64,000 bases of DNA from Tagaea sp965279565 (GTDB lineage Bacteria; Pseudomonadota; Alphaproteobacteria; CACIAM-22H2), in assembly GCA_965279565.1 (NCBI GenBank), contig OZ257249.1:1-64000 (forward strand), read 5' to 3'. Positions 33,908 to 42,520 of the stretch are shown here, one piece after another; position 1 is the first letter of the stretch; every line of letters begins with the position of its first letter. The translations under genes were made by a program, and so were the position numbers. The notes under the pieces are model-generated. The model did no database searches, was not told where the DNA came from, and worked only from the letters and a program-made list of their open reading frames with translations.

Positions 33908-34375
33908 ATGGAGCCACCCTTGTCCGACCCCGTTCCCGAACTCGAGGCCCATCTCGGCTACTGGCTGCGCGGGCTGTCGAACCATGTCTCGCAGTCCTTC
34001 GCGCGCAGGCTTGCGGCCAAGGACGTGACCGTCGCCGAGTGGGCGCTGATGCGCATGCTTTTCGGCGGCGAGCCCGAAGCCCCGAGCCGGCTTGCCGGTC
34101 GCATGGGGCTGACGCGCGGCGCCGTCACGAAACTGGCCGACCGGCTGATCGCCAAGGGCCTCGTCGTCCGGACGGCAAGTCCCGATGACGGGCGCGCGCA
34201 GACACTGGCTTTGACCCGCAAGGGCACGCGTCTCGTGCCCGACTTGGCAGAGCTGGCCGACCGCAATGAGGCCGAGTGCTTCGGCCATCTGTCGGACGCC
34301 GACCGGCGCGCGCTGGGCCGCATCCTGAAAGCCAGCGTCGCGCGTCTCGGCCTCACCGCCGTCCCGATCGATTGA
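33908..34375 (+). CDS. MarR-family transcriptional regulator
   Basis: The 155-residue protein has the MarR winged helix fold: a dimer helix (LEAHLGYWLRGLSNHVSQSFARRL), a helix-turn-helix at about residues 58-85 (SRLAGRMGLTRGAVTKLADRLIAKGLV) and the wing with SPDDGRAQTLALT. Cytoplasmic, dimeric, most likely a repressor. The start MEPPLSD at 33908 is chosen because the promoter lies directly upstream; an in-frame start at 33866 would overlap the -35 element. There is no clear ribosome site, so it may be translated from a nearly leaderless mRNA. Targets probably include itself and the DUF1398 gene. Confidence 0.88.
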   Translation: MEPPLSDPVPELEAHLGYWLRGLSNHVSQSFARRLAAKDVTVAEWALMRMLFGGEPEAPSRLAGRMGLTRGAVTKLADRLIAKGLVVRTASPDDGRAQTLALTRKGTRLVPDLAELADRNEAECFGHLSDADRRALGRILKASVARLGLTAVPID

Positions 34376-34398
34376 ATTCACCGAAACCGGAGCAGACC

Positions 34399-34800
34399 AT
34401 GGACAGCCGACTTGCCGAAACCGCGCGCACTTGCCTTTCCGCCGCCGAGCGCAACGAGATGACGTTCCCGCAGATCGTCGGCACGCTGATGCAGGCGGGA
34501 TTCGAGAGCTATGCGGTCGATTTCCGCCGTGCTTGCGCCGTCTATTTCCTCCCCAACGGCGACAGCGTCGAGCTTCCCGCACATCGGGCCGAGGCGGCGA
34601 TTCCGGCGGCGCTGGACGCGTCCGCGATCCACGCCGCGATCCGCGAGGCGCAGCTTCTCGTGCCCGGCTATACCTATCTGGGATTCTGCGAGAAGGCCCG
34701 CGCGGCCGGGTGCGCCGGCTACACCGTCTCGTTCGTCGGGCGGCGCGCGGTCTATTTCGGCCGCGACGGCGCCACGCATGTCGAGCATTTCCCGCAATGA
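34399..34800 (+). CDS. DUF1398 family protein
   Basis: A 133-residue soluble protein of the DUF1398 family. Recognisable segments are TFPQIVGTLMQAGFESYAVDFRRACAVYFLP-like sequence in the first half and SYTVSFVG/RRAVYFGRDGATHVEHFP near the end. Function is unknown. The ATG at 34399 follows the marR-type gene by 23 bases with a GGAG site, so the two are probably co-transcribed. Its stop is 13 bases from the convergent gene at 34814. Confidence 0.75.
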   Translation: MDSRLAETARTCLSAAERNEMTFPQIVGTLMQAGFESYAVDFRRACAVYFLPNGDSVELPAHRAEAAIPAALDASAIHAAIREAQLLVPGYTYLGFCEKARAAGCAGYTVSFVGRRAVYFGRDGATHVEHFPQ

Positions 34801-34813
34801 CGGGGACGGGCGG

Positions 34814-35392
34814 CTAGTTGAGCCGTCGCGCCGGCGCAGCTTCGCCGCCGGCCGGGGCCGCCATCCCGCCGGTTCCCCATTCCATCTGCAGCTCCCATTC
34901 GGCCTTGCGCGCGGCGTCGCGCAGGATCTTGAGCAGGCCGAACACGCCCTCGTCGACGAGGCCGAGCTCCACGCGCGTGCTGTCGGTCGCGATCAGCACG
35001 ATCATGTTCACGCCCTCGGCGGTGCGGCTGACATTGAAGCCCCACAGCAGCTTCGCCCCCGCCAGCGCCTCGGCCGGCAACGGACCGGCGGCCGCCGGTG
35101 CCGCGGCGGCGGCGGGCGCGCCCGGTTCGCGGAACGGCGTGGTGAAATCGGCCTTCGCGGTGGCGCGCGTCTCGGCCATGTCGAGCAGGAATTCACGCGC
35201 GGCAGGATTCTTGGTATCGGCCATCGCCTTGCGCAGCTCGCCCGTCAGCCCAGTCCACACCAGGCGCAGGAAGCGGCGCGTCAGCAGCAGCTTGACGCTC
35301 GTCGCCTGCCCGCTCGCGTTGAGGCGCAGGAGAAGCCGGTCGTCGACGGGCAGATGGTCGATGGCGAATTGCTGGATCGCGTTGGCGGACAT
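34814..35392 (-). CDS. Uncharacterised protein
   Basis: A 192-residue soluble protein not recognised by sequence. The N-terminal half is helical (IQQFAIDHLPVDDRLLLRLNASG, then LLLTRRFLRLVWTGLTGELR). An Ala/Pro-rich linker lies at about residues 90-105. The second half looks like alternating beta strands (LLWGFNVSRTAEGVNMIVLIATDSTRVELGLVDEGVFGLLKIL). A Gly/Ala/Pro-rich tail ends it. There is no signal peptide or membrane helix. It diverges from the methyltransferase at 35444 by about 50 bases. Good coding appearance and a clean start suggest a real gene. Confidence 0.7.
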   Translation of the reverse strand: MSANAIQQFAIDHLPVDDRLLLRLNASGQATSVKLLLTRRFLRLVWTGLTGELRKAMADTKNPAAREFLLDMAETRATAKADFTTPFREPGAPAAAAAPAAAGPLPAEALAGAKLLWGFNVSRTAEGVNMIVLIATDSTRVELGLVDEGVFGLLKILRDAARKAEWELQMEWGTGGMAAPAGGEAAPARRLN

Positions 35393-35443
35393 GTCGGGCT
35401 AGTTTGGGCCGCCCGGCGGATATTGCAAGGACTGCCCGCGACC

Positions 35444-36421
35444 ATGGACGGCCCCGATCTCGATCTCCTGTGCGCCGACGGCCTGCCCGACGGCCGCCTG
35501 CTGTTCCTGAACGCGGCCCCGCATCGCGCACTCCTGCCCGTGAAAGCCCGGCTTGCCTGCGTCCAGCGCTGGAAACCGACGGCGGATGCGCTCGCGCGCG
35601 CCGGGCTGGCGACCGGCGAAATCGAGGGGCGCTACGACACCGCCCTCGTGCGGCTCGGCCGCCAGCGCGAGGTGAACCGCGCGATGCTCGCCGCCGCCCT
35701 CGAGGCACTCGGCCCCGACGGCGAGCTGCGCGTGGCCGGCACCAACGCGCTGGGGGCGGCCAGCTACGCGAAGGACCTGCGGTCGCTCGGTCTCACCCCC
35801 GTCTCGCGCAGCAAAGCCAAGGCGCGCGTCTTCGCGGTCCGGCGCGGGACGGCCGACCCGGCCGCGTGGCGCGACCTCGCCGCACCGCGCCCGATCGCCG
35901 GCACGGACTTCGTCTCGGCCCCCGGCGTGTTCGCATGGGACCGGATCGACGCCGGCTCGCGCCTGCTGGCCGATGCATTGCCGGCCGATCTTTCGGGAAC
36001 CGTGGCCGATCTGGGGGCCGGCTGGGGCTATCTCGCGCACGCGGCACTCGCGCGTTGCCCGGCCATCGCCCGGCTCGACGCGTTCGAGGCCGACGCCGTG
36101 GCGGTCGACTGCCTGCGCAAGAACCTCGCCTCGTTCGGCGCGCGCGCGCACGGCCACTGGCACGACGTGACCGCCGGAATCGGCAACGCGGCCTACGATG
36201 CCGTGATCGCCAATCCGCCGTTCCACGATTCGCGGGGCGAGGATCGCGCGCTTGGCCTGCGCTTCGTCGAGGTGGCGGCGGACGCACTGAAGCCGGGCGG
36301 CCGGCTGCTGCTCGTCGCCAACCGGCACCTCGCCTACGAGGCCAAGCTCCAGACGCGCTTTTCCGCCGCCGCGCGCCTCCACGAGGACGCGGCCTTCAAG
36401 GTCTATCTGGCGACGAAGTGA
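35444..36421 (+). CDS. Class I SAM-dependent methyltransferase (RsmC/RlmG-like)
   Basis: The 325-residue protein has a loosely conserved N-terminal half and a C-terminal Rossmann-type methyltransferase domain with the SAM motif VADLGAGWGYLA near residue 188 and the NPPF motif (IANPPFHDSRGED) near 250. NPPF/NPPY motifs mark enzymes that methylate an amino group of a base, and the two-part layout resembles RsmC and RlmG, which modify guanine in rRNA. The substrate is inferred. Start ATG 35444; its stop is four bases from the convergent decarboxylase gene. Length fits the RsmC family. Confidence 0.85.
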   Translation: MDGPDLDLLCADGLPDGRLLFLNAAPHRALLPVKARLACVQRWKPTADALARAGLATGEIEGRYDTALVRLGRQREVNRAMLAAALEALGPDGELRVAGTNALGAASYAKDLRSLGLTPVSRSKAKARVFAVRRGTADPAAWRDLAAPRPIAGTDFVSAPGVFAWDRIDAGSRLLADALPADLSGTVADLGAGWGYLAHAALARCPAIARLDAFEADAVAVDCLRKNLASFGARAHGHWHDVTAGIGNAAYDAVIANPPFHDSRGEDRALGLRFVEVAADALKPGGRLLLVANRHLAYEAKLQTRFSAAARLHEDAAFKVYLATK

Positions 36422-36425
36422 ACGC

Positions 36426-37556
36426 CTAGATGCAGTAGCACTTCAGCGGTTCGAGACCGTTGAAGGCGACGGCCGAATAGGTCGTCGTGTAGGCGCCCGT
36501 GGCGCGGATTTCCAGCCGGTCGCCCGCTTCCAGGTCGATCGGCAGGCGATAATCCGCTTTCTCGTAGAGCACGTCGGCCGAATCGCAGGTCGGCCCCGCG
36601 AGGACGACGCGCTCGACCTTCGAGCCCTTCTTCGAGGACACGATCGGGTACTGGATCGCCTCGTCCATCGTCTCGGCGAGACCGCCGAACTTGCCGATGT
36701 CGAGATAGACCCAGCGGCGCGTGTCGCGCTTGGACTTGCGCGAGACGAGCACGACCTCGGTGTCGATCAGGCCGGCATTGCCGACCATCTGGCGGCCCGG
36801 CTCGACGATGATCTCGGGCACGCGGTTGCCGAAATGGCGCGCCAGCGCCGCGTGGATCGCAGCGCCGTAGCTGCCCATCGCCGGGATGTCCTTGCGGTAC
36901 TTCGCCGGGAAGCCGCCGCCGAGATTGAGCATGTTGAGCTGCACGCCGGCGTCCTCGCACTCGCGGAACAGCCATGCCGCCTGCTCGACCGCCGTATCCC
37001 AGGCGTTCGGGTCCTTCATCTGCGAGCCGACATGGAACGACACGCCGTGCGGCACCACGCCCTTCGACGCGGCCGAGATCAGCAGTTCGCGCGCCATCTC
37101 GATGTCGCAGCCGAACTTGCGCGACAGCGGCCAGTCGGCCCCTTCGCCCGAGGTGAGGATGCGGCAGAACACCTTCGCGCCCGGTGCGGCGGCCGAGAGC
37201 TTCGCAAGCTCGGCTTCCGAATCGAACGCGAAGAGGCGCACGCCGCGCGCATAGGCGGCGGCAATGTCGTCCTTCTTCTTGATCGTGTTGCCGTACGAGA
37301 TGCGGTCGGCGGCCACGCCCGCGCGCAGCGCCATGTCGATCTCGTTGACCGAGGCGGTGTCGAACGACGAGCCGAGCTTCGTCAGCACGTCGAGGATCTC
37401 CGGCGCCGGGTTGGCCTTGATGGCGTAGTAGATGCCGGCCTGCGGAACCGCGTCCTTGAGCTTGCGGTAGTTGTCGGCGACGACGTCGAGGTCGACGACC
37501 AGATAGGGGGTCGCTCGTCGCTCGGCGAGGAAGTCGCGGATCTTCTTGGTGGTCAT
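36426..37556 (-). CDS. Ornithine/lysine decarboxylase, fold III PLP enzyme
   Basis: The 376-residue cytoplasmic enzyme decarboxylates ornithine (perhaps also lysine) to give putrescine (or cadaverine). It is of the eukaryote-like alanine-racemase fold: PLP Lys47 in YYAIKANP, the glycine-rich NLGGGFP, EPGR motif for PLP phosphate, and catalytic Cys324 in GPTCDSADVLYE. The Ser-Ala-Asp after Cys is the bacterial form of the ODC specificity loop. It lies 31 bases after hss, so the two form an operon giving putrescine for homospermidine. Specificity between ornithine and lysine cannot be fixed from the sequence. Confidence 0.93.
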   Translation of the reverse strand: MTTKKIRDFLAERRATPYLVVDLDVVADNYRKLKDAVPQAGIYYAIKANPAPEILDVLTKLGSSFDTASVNEIDMALRAGVAADRISYGNTIKKKDDIAAAYARGVRLFAFDSEAELAKLSAAAPGAKVFCRILTSGEGADWPLSRKFGCDIEMARELLISAASKGVVPHGVSFHVGSQMKDPNAWDTAVEQAAWLFRECEDAGVQLNMLNLGGGFPAKYRKDIPAMGSYGAAIHAALARHFGNRVPEIIVEPGRQMVGNAGLIDTEVVLVSRKSKRDTRRWVYLDIGKFGGLAETMDEAIQYPIVSSKKGSKVERVVLAGPTCDSADVLYEKADYRLPIDLEAGDRLEIRATGAYTTTYSAVAFNGLEPLKCYCI

Positions 37557-37587
37557 CCCGAAGTACTCCAGTTCTCCAGAGGTAGCG

Positions 37588-39012
37588 TCAGGCGACGCGG
37601 AAGTTGTCGAATTGCCAAGGATCGTCCCGCACGAGTCGTTCCGGGAAAAGTCTCTCGCGATCCTTCAGCGGGTTCCAGTCCGAATACACGCCCGTGACCG
37701 TGCCGAGATAGGGGCGGCACACTTCCATGCAGCGCGCGTGGTCCATCTCGTCGGCCTCGACCGGGCCCGCCTTCGGGTTCTCGATCGCCCACACGAGACC
37801 TGCCAGCACCGCCACCGTGACCTGCAGCGAGGTCGCGTTGTTGTGCGGGCAGAGCTTGCGCGACTCCTCGATCGTCAGGCGCGAGCCGTACCAGTAGGCA
37901 CCCTTTTTGTGGCCCATCAGCAGCACGCCCAGCTCGTCCATGCCGGTCGTGATCTCGTCCATCATCAGCCGCTTGGCCGGCTGCATGATCCAGTTCTTGC
38001 CGGCCAGCTCGTGCAGCGACAGCACGGCGTCGTCGCACGGGTGATAGGCGTAGTGAACGGTCGGCCGGTAGGCGATCTTCCCGTCGGTCTCGACCGTGTA
38101 GTAGTCCGCGATCGAGATCGACTCGTTGTGGGTCACGAGGAAGCCCTGGTACGGCCCCTCGAGCGGCGTCCAGGAGCGCACGCGCGTGCCCGCACCCGGG
38201 CGCATCAGGTAGATGGCCGCGTCGCAGCCGAACTCGTGGCGCTTGCCGTCGGCCGGAAAGGTCTTCTCGTGGCTGCCCCAGCCGAGCTCGGCCGGCTGCG
38301 AGCCTTCGCCCACGAAGCCGTCGATCGACCAGGTGTTGACGAACTCGCCGACCTTCTTGGGGTACTTGGCGACCTGCGTGTCGCGCTCGGCGATGTGAAT
38401 GACCTTGACGCCCAGCTTGGCCGCAAGACCGGCCCAGTCGGCGCGCCCGGCCGGCGCCTTCGCAGGTGCAGCACCCGTGTCGTTGGCGATGTTGAGCAGC
38501 GCCTCCTTGACGAGGTGCGAGACCAGGCCCGGGTTGGCGCCGTGCGTGAGCACCGCGGTCGGCCCGCCGGCGAACTTCGAGCGCAGGGCGCGCGCGGATT
38601 CGCGCAACGCGTAGTTCGAACGCTGCGAGGGCGAGAGCGACGGGTCGGTATAGCCGCCGACCCAGGGCTCGATGCAGGTGTCGAGATAGAAGGCGCCCTT
38701 GGCGTTGGCGAGTTCGATCAGCGCCACCGACGAGACGTCAACGGACAGGTTGAGCAGGAAATCGCCGGCACCCAGGCGCTTCTCGAGGACTTCGCGGTAG
38801 TTCGCGCGCGTCAGCGCGAGCTCGACGAACTCGATCCCGTACTCGGCCGCGACTTCGCGCCCGCGCGGTTCGGCGGTCACGATCGAGATGCGGCTGGCCG
38901 GCATGTCGATATGGCGGATGATGAGCGGCAGGACGCCCTGGCCGATCGAGCCGAAGCCCACGATCACCAGACGGCCGGAATACGCCACATGCTTCTTGTC
39001 GTACAAACTCAC
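37588..39012 (-). CDS. hss: Homospermidine synthase
   Basis: The NAD-dependent enzyme makes homospermidine from two putrescine molecules (or from spermidine and putrescine). The N-terminal Rossmann motif VIVGFGSIGQG is at about residue 14, and the conserved ADW/GWGSHEK-type and ETTGMDELGVLLMGHKKGAYWYGS segments follow. The start is taken as the GTG at 39012, which gives 474 residues, the usual family length, with GGGAG upstream. An ATG at 39114 would give 508 residues with an unconserved N-terminus. It is the first gene of the polyamine operon and follows a 570-base region without a gene. Confidence 0.9.
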   Translation of the reverse strand: MSLYDKKHVAYSGRLVIVGFGSIGQGVLPLIIRHIDMPASRISIVTAEPRGREVAAEYGIEFVELALTRANYREVLEKRLGAGDFLLNLSVDVSSVALIELANAKGAFYLDTCIEPWVGGYTDPSLSPSQRSNYALRESARALRSKFAGGPTAVLTHGANPGLVSHLVKEALLNIANDTGAAPAKAPAGRADWAGLAAKLGVKVIHIAERDTQVAKYPKKVGEFVNTWSIDGFVGEGSQPAELGWGSHEKTFPADGKRHEFGCDAAIYLMRPGAGTRVRSWTPLEGPYQGFLVTHNESISIADYYTVETDGKIAYRPTVHYAYHPCDDAVLSLHELAGKNWIMQPAKRLMMDEITTGMDELGVLLMGHKKGAYWYGSRLTIEESRKLCPHNNATSLQVTVAVLAGLVWAIENPKAGPVEADEMDHARCMEVCRPYLGTVTGVYSDWNPLKDRERLFPERLVRDDPWQFDNFRVA

Positions 39013-39582
39013 GTACCTGAACTCCCGCAACGCACGCCTAATGGTGTTCGACCACCTTTTTGGCGAAGGCATGACCGGTTGAGCGGGGCCCGAACTGGGG
39101 GCCGTCACGTCCAAACCGGATGAACGAACTGTGCGGAACTGAGACGAACCGCAACGATCGACTGCTAGCGGGCGCCGGACGGTCCGAAGACCGGTTGAGC
39201 GTGCCCGATCGCCGACGGTGCCATAAAGCGGGGCACCGTCAGGCGGCTGTCATCCTTGCTTCGTCGGGAGGCGCGAAGCCCCGATCCCGGTCGCAACCAT
39301 GTCCACATCCCTCGAGGAACACCGGCCCACTGGCGACCGGTTCGTACCGTAAAGGACGCGTCTACGTCGTTGCTTGACCTCGAGCGCTTGGTGGTCGAGA
39401 GACGTGAGTGCTCTTCGCGAGCTCTTCGTCCTGCCTCTTAGCGCTTGCCTCGTGGGCCTGGGGCACGTGCGATTGGCGTCTGAAACGCGTAATATCACAA
39501 TTGTCCCGCGACGCAAGAGTAAATCGCGGGCGACGTCGCATGACTCGTCAACGCCGACCCGCGCTGACGTCATGGCGCGAAC
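39013..39582 (-). promoter_or_regulatory. Long leader of the polyamine operon with hairpin and promoter-like element
   Basis: No gene is recognised in these 570 bases. A promoter-like TTGCGT (39511-39516), 16-base spacer and TATTAC (39489-39494) on the minus strand would give a leader of about 470 bases before hss. A perfect hairpin, GACGGTGCC/GGCACCGTC with a nine-base loop, lies at 39214-39240. Alphaproteobacteria are known to carry a speF leader RNA ahead of ornithine decarboxylase genes; whether this is one cannot be decided by eye. Confidence 0.4.
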
Positions 39583-40077
39583 TCACTTGAACTTCGTCGA
39601 CGCGGCGCGCAGCGCCTTCAGCAACTCGGCCTCGATGCGCCCGCCGAGCCCGGTGATGCGCTGGGCGAGCACGACATAGAGCGCGTCGATGTGGTGGCCG
39701 ACGATCACGGTGTTCCACGCGTTGGGCTCGCGGATCTGCATGGCGTAGTCGTGCAGCGACTTCGATATCTGCGTCAGCAGCGGGAACTTGAACGTGCCGC
39801 CGAGGCCCTTGATCTCGATCGCGTCGGCGACGACACGCTCGATCATCCGCATCGGCGGGGCTTCGCCGTCCTCGAGGGCACCGAACTCCTCGCGCAGCGC
39901 CTTCAGCTTCTCGCCGATCTGGCGCGTGAACTGGTCGGATGACTTCTCGACGACCATCTGCAGCTTCTGGGTTTCCTGCGGCGACAGGATGACGCCGAAG
40001 CCCGTCTTGAAATTGACCGCGCGCTTGCGCAGGTCGGTCGACGGCTGGATGATCTGAACCTTGCTCTTGCTGGCCAA
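39583..40077 (-). CDS. Uncharacterised protein, partner of the receiver protein
   Basis: A 164-residue soluble protein not assigned to a known family. It has a conserved-looking N-terminus (KVQIIQPSTDLRKRAVNFK), a long amphipathic helix (about residues 45-70) and a second helix pair (about 95-155, HDYAMQIREPNAWNTVIVGHH ...). There is no DNA-binding motif or signal. It lies 35 bases after the receiver gene and is probably co-transcribed with it. The pairing suggests a signalling role, possibly an output or phosphatase partner for the receiver; this is inference only. Confidence 0.72.
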   Translation of the reverse strand: MASKSKVQIIQPSTDLRKRAVNFKTGFGVILSPQETQKLQMVVEKSSDQFTRQIGEKLKALREEFGALEDGEAPPMRMIERVVADAIEIKGLGGTFKFPLLTQISKSLHDYAMQIREPNAWNTVIVGHHIDALYVVLAQRITGLGGRIEAELLKALRAASTKFK

Positions 40078-40112
40078 AGACGCTTACTCCCCGGGTGACG
40101 TTGCGCCCGACT

Positions 40113-40622
40113 CTAGCCCTTCGGCGCGTTGGGATCGACTCCCCGCCGGTCCGGACCGTTGTGGGGAAGCTGCTTGCGCCGCCGCTCGGGTCCGAAATAG
40201 CCGGGTGCGCTGACGAACGAGCGCGGGTACGCGATCACCGCCGACAGCCGCTTGTAGAGCGAATCGACCGTATAGGGCTTGGCGACGAACTCGTTGGCGC
40301 CATGATCGCGCGCTTCGACGACGAACGGCTCTTCCGAGCGCGCCGTCAGCACGATGATCGGCAGCAGGCGGTCGCGCGAGCTGGGGTCGTGGCGGATATA
40401 GTCGACGAGCTCGATCCCGTTCTTCGGCGTGATCTCGCGCTCGGTGATCAGGATGTCGATATTGCCTTCCTTGAGCACGTCCATCGCCTTGTCGTAGTCC
40501 GTCGCGCGCCGCACATAGTTGGCGCCGAGCATCGACAGGATGTCGTTGAGCATCTGGAGGGCAAGCGGGTTCGGATCGACGATCAGGAACCGGACCTTGC
40601 TGAAGTCGATCTTCTCGGCCAT
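40113..40622 (-). CDS. Receiver-domain protein with Glu at the phosphorylation site
   Basis: The 169-residue protein has one CheY-like receiver domain (about residues 9-130) and a short basic tail (PERRRKQLPHNGPDRRG) with no DNA-binding domain. In the aligned ILITEREITPKNG segment, position 61, where the Asp that accepts phosphate normally sits, is Glu. The second Asp of the acidic pair is also missing (VDPN). Thr93 (LTARS) and Lys115 (AKPY) are kept. It therefore probably cannot be phosphorylated in the usual way and may be fixed in an active-like state. ATG at 40622. It precedes the unknown partner gene by 35 bases. Confidence 0.85.
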   Translation of the reverse strand: MAEKIDFSKVRFLIVDPNPLALQMLNDILSMLGANYVRRATDYDKAMDVLKEGNIDILITEREITPKNGIELVDYIRHDPSSRDRLLPIIVLTARSEEPFVVEARDHGANEFVAKPYTVDSLYKRLSAVIAYPRSFVSAPGYFGPERRRKQLPHNGPDRRGVDPNAPKG

Positions 40623-40816
40623 CGGACCTTGGAGGGATTTGAGTGCCGGACGACTAATAAGGATTCCGGCAGCATGTGACAAGGCACGCGTGACGCTTGA
40701 ATATTTCGGGCACGCGGTGCCTAATTCCGCAGGGGGATCGGGAATTTCACATCGGTTTGGGGGGTAAACTCCTCCCCAATCTGCGAATGGGAAAACCGGT
40801 CGCAGGCGGGAACGGA

Positions 40817-42229
40817 ATGGGCGAGCGCGCGTCCACGCGAATCGAGCGCGACAGTTTCGGGCCGATCGAGGTGCCCGCCGACCGCTATTGGGGTGCGCAG
40901 ACCCAGCGCAGCATCGAACTCTTCCGCATCGGCACCGAACGCATGCCCGAACCGCTTGTGCGGGCCTTCGGCGTGCAGAAAAAGGCCGCTGCACTCGCGA
41001 ACATGGCGCTCGGCGAGCTCGACGCGAAGCTGGGTGCGGCCGTCGTGCGGGCCTGCGACGAGGTCATTTCGGGCAAGCTGCTCGACCATTTCCCGCTTCT
41101 CGTCTGGCAGACCGGGTCCGGCACCCAGACGAACATGAACGCCAACGAGGTGATCGCCAACCGGGCGAACGAGATGCTCGGCGAGCCGCTCGGCCAGCGC
41201 AAGCCCGTCCATCCGAACGACCACGTCAACCGCGGCCAGTCGTCGAACGACAGTTTCCCGACTGCGATGCATATTGCGACGGTCGCCGAGCTGCACGACA
41301 CGCTGCTGCCCGGGCTCGTGCGCCTGCACGAGGTGCTGCAGGCCAAGGCGACCGAGTTCGCCGGCGTGGTCAAGCTCGGCCGCACCCACCTGCAGGACGC
41401 GGTGCCGATGACGCTGGGCCAGGAATTCGGCGCCTGGGCACGCCAGGTGGAACTCGGGATCGCGCGGGTCGAGCAGACGCTGCCGCGCCTCTACCGCGTG
41501 GCCCAGGGCGGGACGGCCGTCGGCACCGGCCTCAACGCGCACAAGGGGTTCGCGGCGAAGTTCGCGCAGGAGCTGGCACGGCTGGCCAACCTCCCCTTCA
41601 TGCCGGCCGAGGACAAGTTCGAGGCGATCGCCGCGCACGACGCGCTGGTCGAGTGCTCGGGCGTGCTCAGCACGCTCGCCGCCGGCCTCAACAAGATCGC
41701 CAACGACGTGCGCCTGCTCGCGTCGGGCCCGCGCAGCGGCTTCGCCGAGATCTCGCTGCCGGAGAACGAGCCCGGCTCGTCGATCATGCCCGGCAAGACC
41801 AATCCCACACAGGCCGAGGCGCTGACGATGGTCTGCGCCCAGGTCTTCGGGAACCACACGACCGTGACGTTCGCCGGGGCCTCGGGCCACCTGCAGCTCA
41901 ACGTCTTCAAGCCGGTCATCGCATACGCCCTGCTGCAGTCGATCCGGCTGCTGGGCGACGCATCGGCGAGTTTCGCCGACAACTGTGCAAGCGGCATATC
42001 CCCCAATGCCGCGCAGATCGAACGCAATCTCGAGCGCTCCTTGATGCTCGTGACGGCGCTCAATCCGCACGTGGGTTACGACGTGGCCGCGCGCATCGCC
42101 AAGCATGCGCACGCCCACGACGTCACCCTCAAGCAGGCGGCAGTCGACCTCGGTCTGGTCTCTGCCGTCGATTTCGACCGCTGGGTCCAGCCGATCGACA
42201 TGCTGGGCCCGCGCGAAGCGCGCCATTAA
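40817..42229 (+). CDS. fumC: Fumarate hydratase, class II
   Basis: The 470-residue enzyme is the iron-independent, heat-stable fumarase. Family features are an ERDSFGPIEVPADRYWGAQTQRS-like N-terminus, NMNANEVIANRA, the HPNDHVNRGQSSNDSFPTAMH segment and the signature GSSIMPGKTNPTQAEA near residue 315. Length is typical. Start is ATG at 40817, with a GGAAC/GGAATGG context; earlier in-frame starts add an unconserved stretch. It is followed 15 bases later by a ribbon-helix-helix gene. The window also has a class I fumarase (31710-33326). Confidence 0.96.
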   Translation: MGERASTRIERDSFGPIEVPADRYWGAQTQRSIELFRIGTERMPEPLVRAFGVQKKAAALANMALGELDAKLGAAVVRACDEVISGKLLDHFPLLVWQTGSGTQTNMNANEVIANRANEMLGEPLGQRKPVHPNDHVNRGQSSNDSFPTAMHIATVAELHDTLLPGLVRLHEVLQAKATEFAGVVKLGRTHLQDAVPMTLGQEFGAWARQVELGIARVEQTLPRLYRVAQGGTAVGTGLNAHKGFAAKFAQELARLANLPFMPAEDKFEAIAAHDALVECSGVLSTLAAGLNKIANDVRLLASGPRSGFAEISLPENEPGSSIMPGKTNPTQAEALTMVCAQVFGNHTTVTFAGASGHLQLNVFKPVIAYALLQSIRLLGDASASFADNCASGISPNAAQIERNLERSLMLVTALNPHVGYDVAARIAKHAHAHDVTLKQAAVDLGLVSAVDFDRWVQPIDMLGPREARH

Positions 42230-42244
42230 CAGTCGGGGGGAGAC

Positions 42245-42520
42245 ATGACAGGATCGATTCGCAAGCGCTCGGTGGTCATCGCCGGGCATCGCACGAGCAT
42301 CTCGCTGGAGCCGGAATTCTGGACAGCCCTCAAGGACATCGCGCGCCGGCGCAACGCCTCGATCAACGATCTCGTGACCGAGATCGACAAGATGCGTGCG
42401 GCCAAGGACGAGGCGGGCAACCTGTCGAGCGCGCTGCGCGTCTACGTGCTGCAGGCGCTGACGGGCGCCGCGGCCGCCGTCGGCGCGATCCCGCAATCGG
42501 GCGGCACGAAGCCGGTCTAG
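42245..42520 (+). CDS. Ribbon-helix-helix domain protein
   Basis: The 91-residue protein matches the alphaproteobacterial ribbon-helix-helix (RHH_4) family: a basic start (IRKRSVVIAGHRTSISLEPEFW), then two helices (ALKDIARRRNASINDLVTEIDKMR) and a tail with NLSSALRVYVLQ. Such proteins are small dimeric DNA binders with a beta ribbon in the major groove, but most members have no known target. It follows fumC by 15 bases with a GGGGAGA ribosome site and is followed at once by the Sel1 frame, whose reading frame overlaps its last codons. Confidence 0.85.
   Translation: MTGSIRKRSVVIAGHRTSISLEPEFWTALKDIARRRNASINDLVTEIDKMRAAKDEAGNLSSALRVYVLQALTGAAAAVGAIPQSGGTKPV

Noticed and set aside
39214..39240. 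Hairpin in the hss leader as a terminator
   Set aside because: A perfect nine-pair stem, but no T-tract on either strand, so it is treated as RNA structure of unknown role.
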